Part shown: positions 63,037-64,000 of the stretch, one piece after another | How positions within the stretch are numbered: position 1 is the stretch's first letter | Layout of the letters: every line of letters starts with the position of its first letter | Assembly (NCBI RefSeq): GCF_041296385.1 | Contig: NC_091017.1 | Span: 11,030,001-11,094,000 of the forward strand | Reading direction: 5' to 3' | Length of the DNA: 64,000 nucleotides | Source of the DNA: Aphelocoma coerulescens | Taxonomy: Eukaryota > Chordata > Aves > Passeriformes > Corvidae | Notes under the pieces: model-generated | What the model was told of the DNA's origin: nothing | Seen by the model: the letters and a program-made list of their open reading frames with translations, nothing else | The model's database searches: none | Translations under genes and position numbers: made by a program

Positions 63037-64000
63037 ATGCGAGCATTGGAGGAGGGTGACTGGAGGTTATTAGAAACCCTTGGAATGCCAAATAGATCTG
63101 AGGATTCTGGGGGTAACCAGGAAGCTGTTACACTCCATCCACAGGCGGTGCCAGAAATTCAGGATGGTAGGGATTCTCCAAAAGGGGAGATCCAAGCTTT
63201 CCCAGTGTATAAGGCTCTCCCAGATTCAGGGGAGCATGACAAGCATGAGGTAATTGCTTGGAAAGTTGCCCAGGACCTCCAATCCAAGGTGGCACAATAT
63301 GGGCTAGGTTCTGCTGAGGTTATGCAGATAATAAGGGTGATAAATACAGATTTGCTTTCTCCATTTGATATCAGACACTTAGGTCAAATTCTATTTCAAC
63401 CTGTACAATTTACAGTTTTTGAGAAAACCTGGAGAAAGCTGGCTGGCAAGGCTGCATTAGGGAATATGCAGCTCCCTGCTGCTGATCCTAGACAGACAGC
63501 AGGAGTGGATGCTTTGATGGGGACTGGTCCCTTCTCTGATCCCAGTCTACAGGGTACCTTGTCCTCTAGGGTCCTGCAGCAAGCTCAACAGGTTGGCATG
63601 GCTGCCCTGTTGAAAACCATAGCGATATCTGTACCCAGAAAGCGATATACTGAAATAGTTCAAGGGAAATCAGACTCATTCCTCTCTTTTGTAGAGAAAG
63701 TTGCTGCTTCTCTCGAGAAGCAGGTTGAGGATGAGGGGTTAAGACAGATGTTGTTAAGGCAGTTAGGGAGAGATAATGCAAACAAGGAGTGCAGAAAAAT
63801 CATAGATGTGTCGCCAGGGGATCCTGAGGTAACAGACATGGTCGAAGCCTGCGCTAAGGTGGGACCTGGGAACCAGAAAAGGTCTGCTTTGGCTGCGTTC
63901 CTGCAGCCTGTTCATGCATCTTCTGGTCGTGAACCAAAGCAACCAAAACAGGTGAAGAAACGGAAGCGGCCTAAGCCGAGCCAAAAAGAGAACACACCGA
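63037..64000 (+). CDS. gag: gag of element D: capsid (partial, open at window end)
   Basis: 321 codons, open to the right edge, from ATG 63037. A capsid N-domain (VIAWKVAQDLQSKVAQYGLG, SPFDIRHLGQILF) is followed by the C-domain with the major homology region (VQGKSDSFLSFVEKV, near 63655). It then becomes Lys/Arg-rich (KQVKKRKRPKP) as nucleocapsid is approached. The zinc knuckles and pol would lie beyond the window. Because matrix and linker carry breaks upstream, this Gag is not complete. Confidence 0.82.
   Translation, partial: MRALEEGDWRLLETLGMPNRSEDSGGNQEAVTLHPQAVPEIQDGRDSPKGEIQAFPVYKALPDSGEHDKHEVIAWKVAQDLQSKVAQYGLGSAEVMQIIRVINTDLLSPFDIRHLGQILFQPVQFTVFEKTWRKLAGKAALGNMQLPAADPRQTAGVDALMGTGPFSDPSLQGTLSSRVLQQAQQVGMAALLKTIAISVPRKRYTEIVQGKSDSFLSFVEKVAASLEKQVEDEGLRQMLLRQLGRDNANKECRKIIDVSPGDPEVTDMVEACAKVGPGNQKRSALAAFLQPVHASSGREPKQPKQVKKRKRPKPSQKENTP

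Overview
The window looks like avian, most likely passerine, nuclear DNA. The evidence is CR1 LINE tails at two places, ERVL-type (class III) LTRs that begin and end as in songbird ERVL elements, and several beta/alpha-like class II endogenous retroviruses (ERVs). I recognise no host protein-coding exon, tRNA or rRNA gene. About half of the 64 kb is LTR-retroelement sequence, much of it nested. This is typical of gene-poor, ERV-rich avian DNA such as W-linked or heterochromatic sequence (inference). Layout from the left: 1-5259 is the 5' part of a class II provirus on the minus strand (copy A: 5' LTR, tandem primer-binding-site repeats, broken gag, open pro-pol running off the left edge). 5260-26281 is host intergenic DNA with one clear solo ERVL LTR (11732-12271, flanked by GTACA repeats), several LTR-like segments with unresolved ends, two CR1 fragments and an (AT)n tract. 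26282-36416 is a complete but decayed betaretrovirus-like provirus on the plus strand (ERV B: LTR, PBS, gag, dUTPase, protease, RT, RNase H, integrase, env, PPT, LTR). It has been hit by three later solo LTRs, each with its own target-site duplication: AATAC, ACCACT and CTGAT. 36417-39094 is mostly host DNA with a (TTCTCC)n tract in a possible LTR remnant. 39095-41498 is a short non-autonomous element: two LTRs, PBS and PPT, with a GC-rich interior that contains no gag or pol. 42544-61568 is a second copy of the copy-A family on the plus strand (copy C). It has an intact 1,144-codon pro-pol and a 3' LTR, but its gag capsid region is replaced by an inverted piece of pol. Into that inverted piece a class III ERVL provirus has inserted on the minus strand and become a tandem: LTR-internal-LTR-internal-LTR (44350-56732, period 5,915 bp), with a single pair of GGCGC target repeats at the outer ends. 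61569-64000 is the start of a different class II gag (element D), joined directly to copy C's 3' LTR. The most interesting object is the ERVL. Its Gag ORF (658 codons) has hydrophobic, membrane-spanning-like segments at the N-terminus, followed by about six copies of a 19-residue repeat, each carrying a Thr-Gln-Thr core. That core is the anchor of dynein light chain LC8-binding motifs. The capsid-like domain follows. Gag is separated from an in-frame protease-RT-RNase H by a UAG codon. Integrase follows after one UGA codon that both tandem copies share. The two internal regions are nearly identical. I found four base differences in the whole unit: three confined to the outermost 3' LTR and one in gag. 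This fits recent unequal recombination, or else an assembly duplication.
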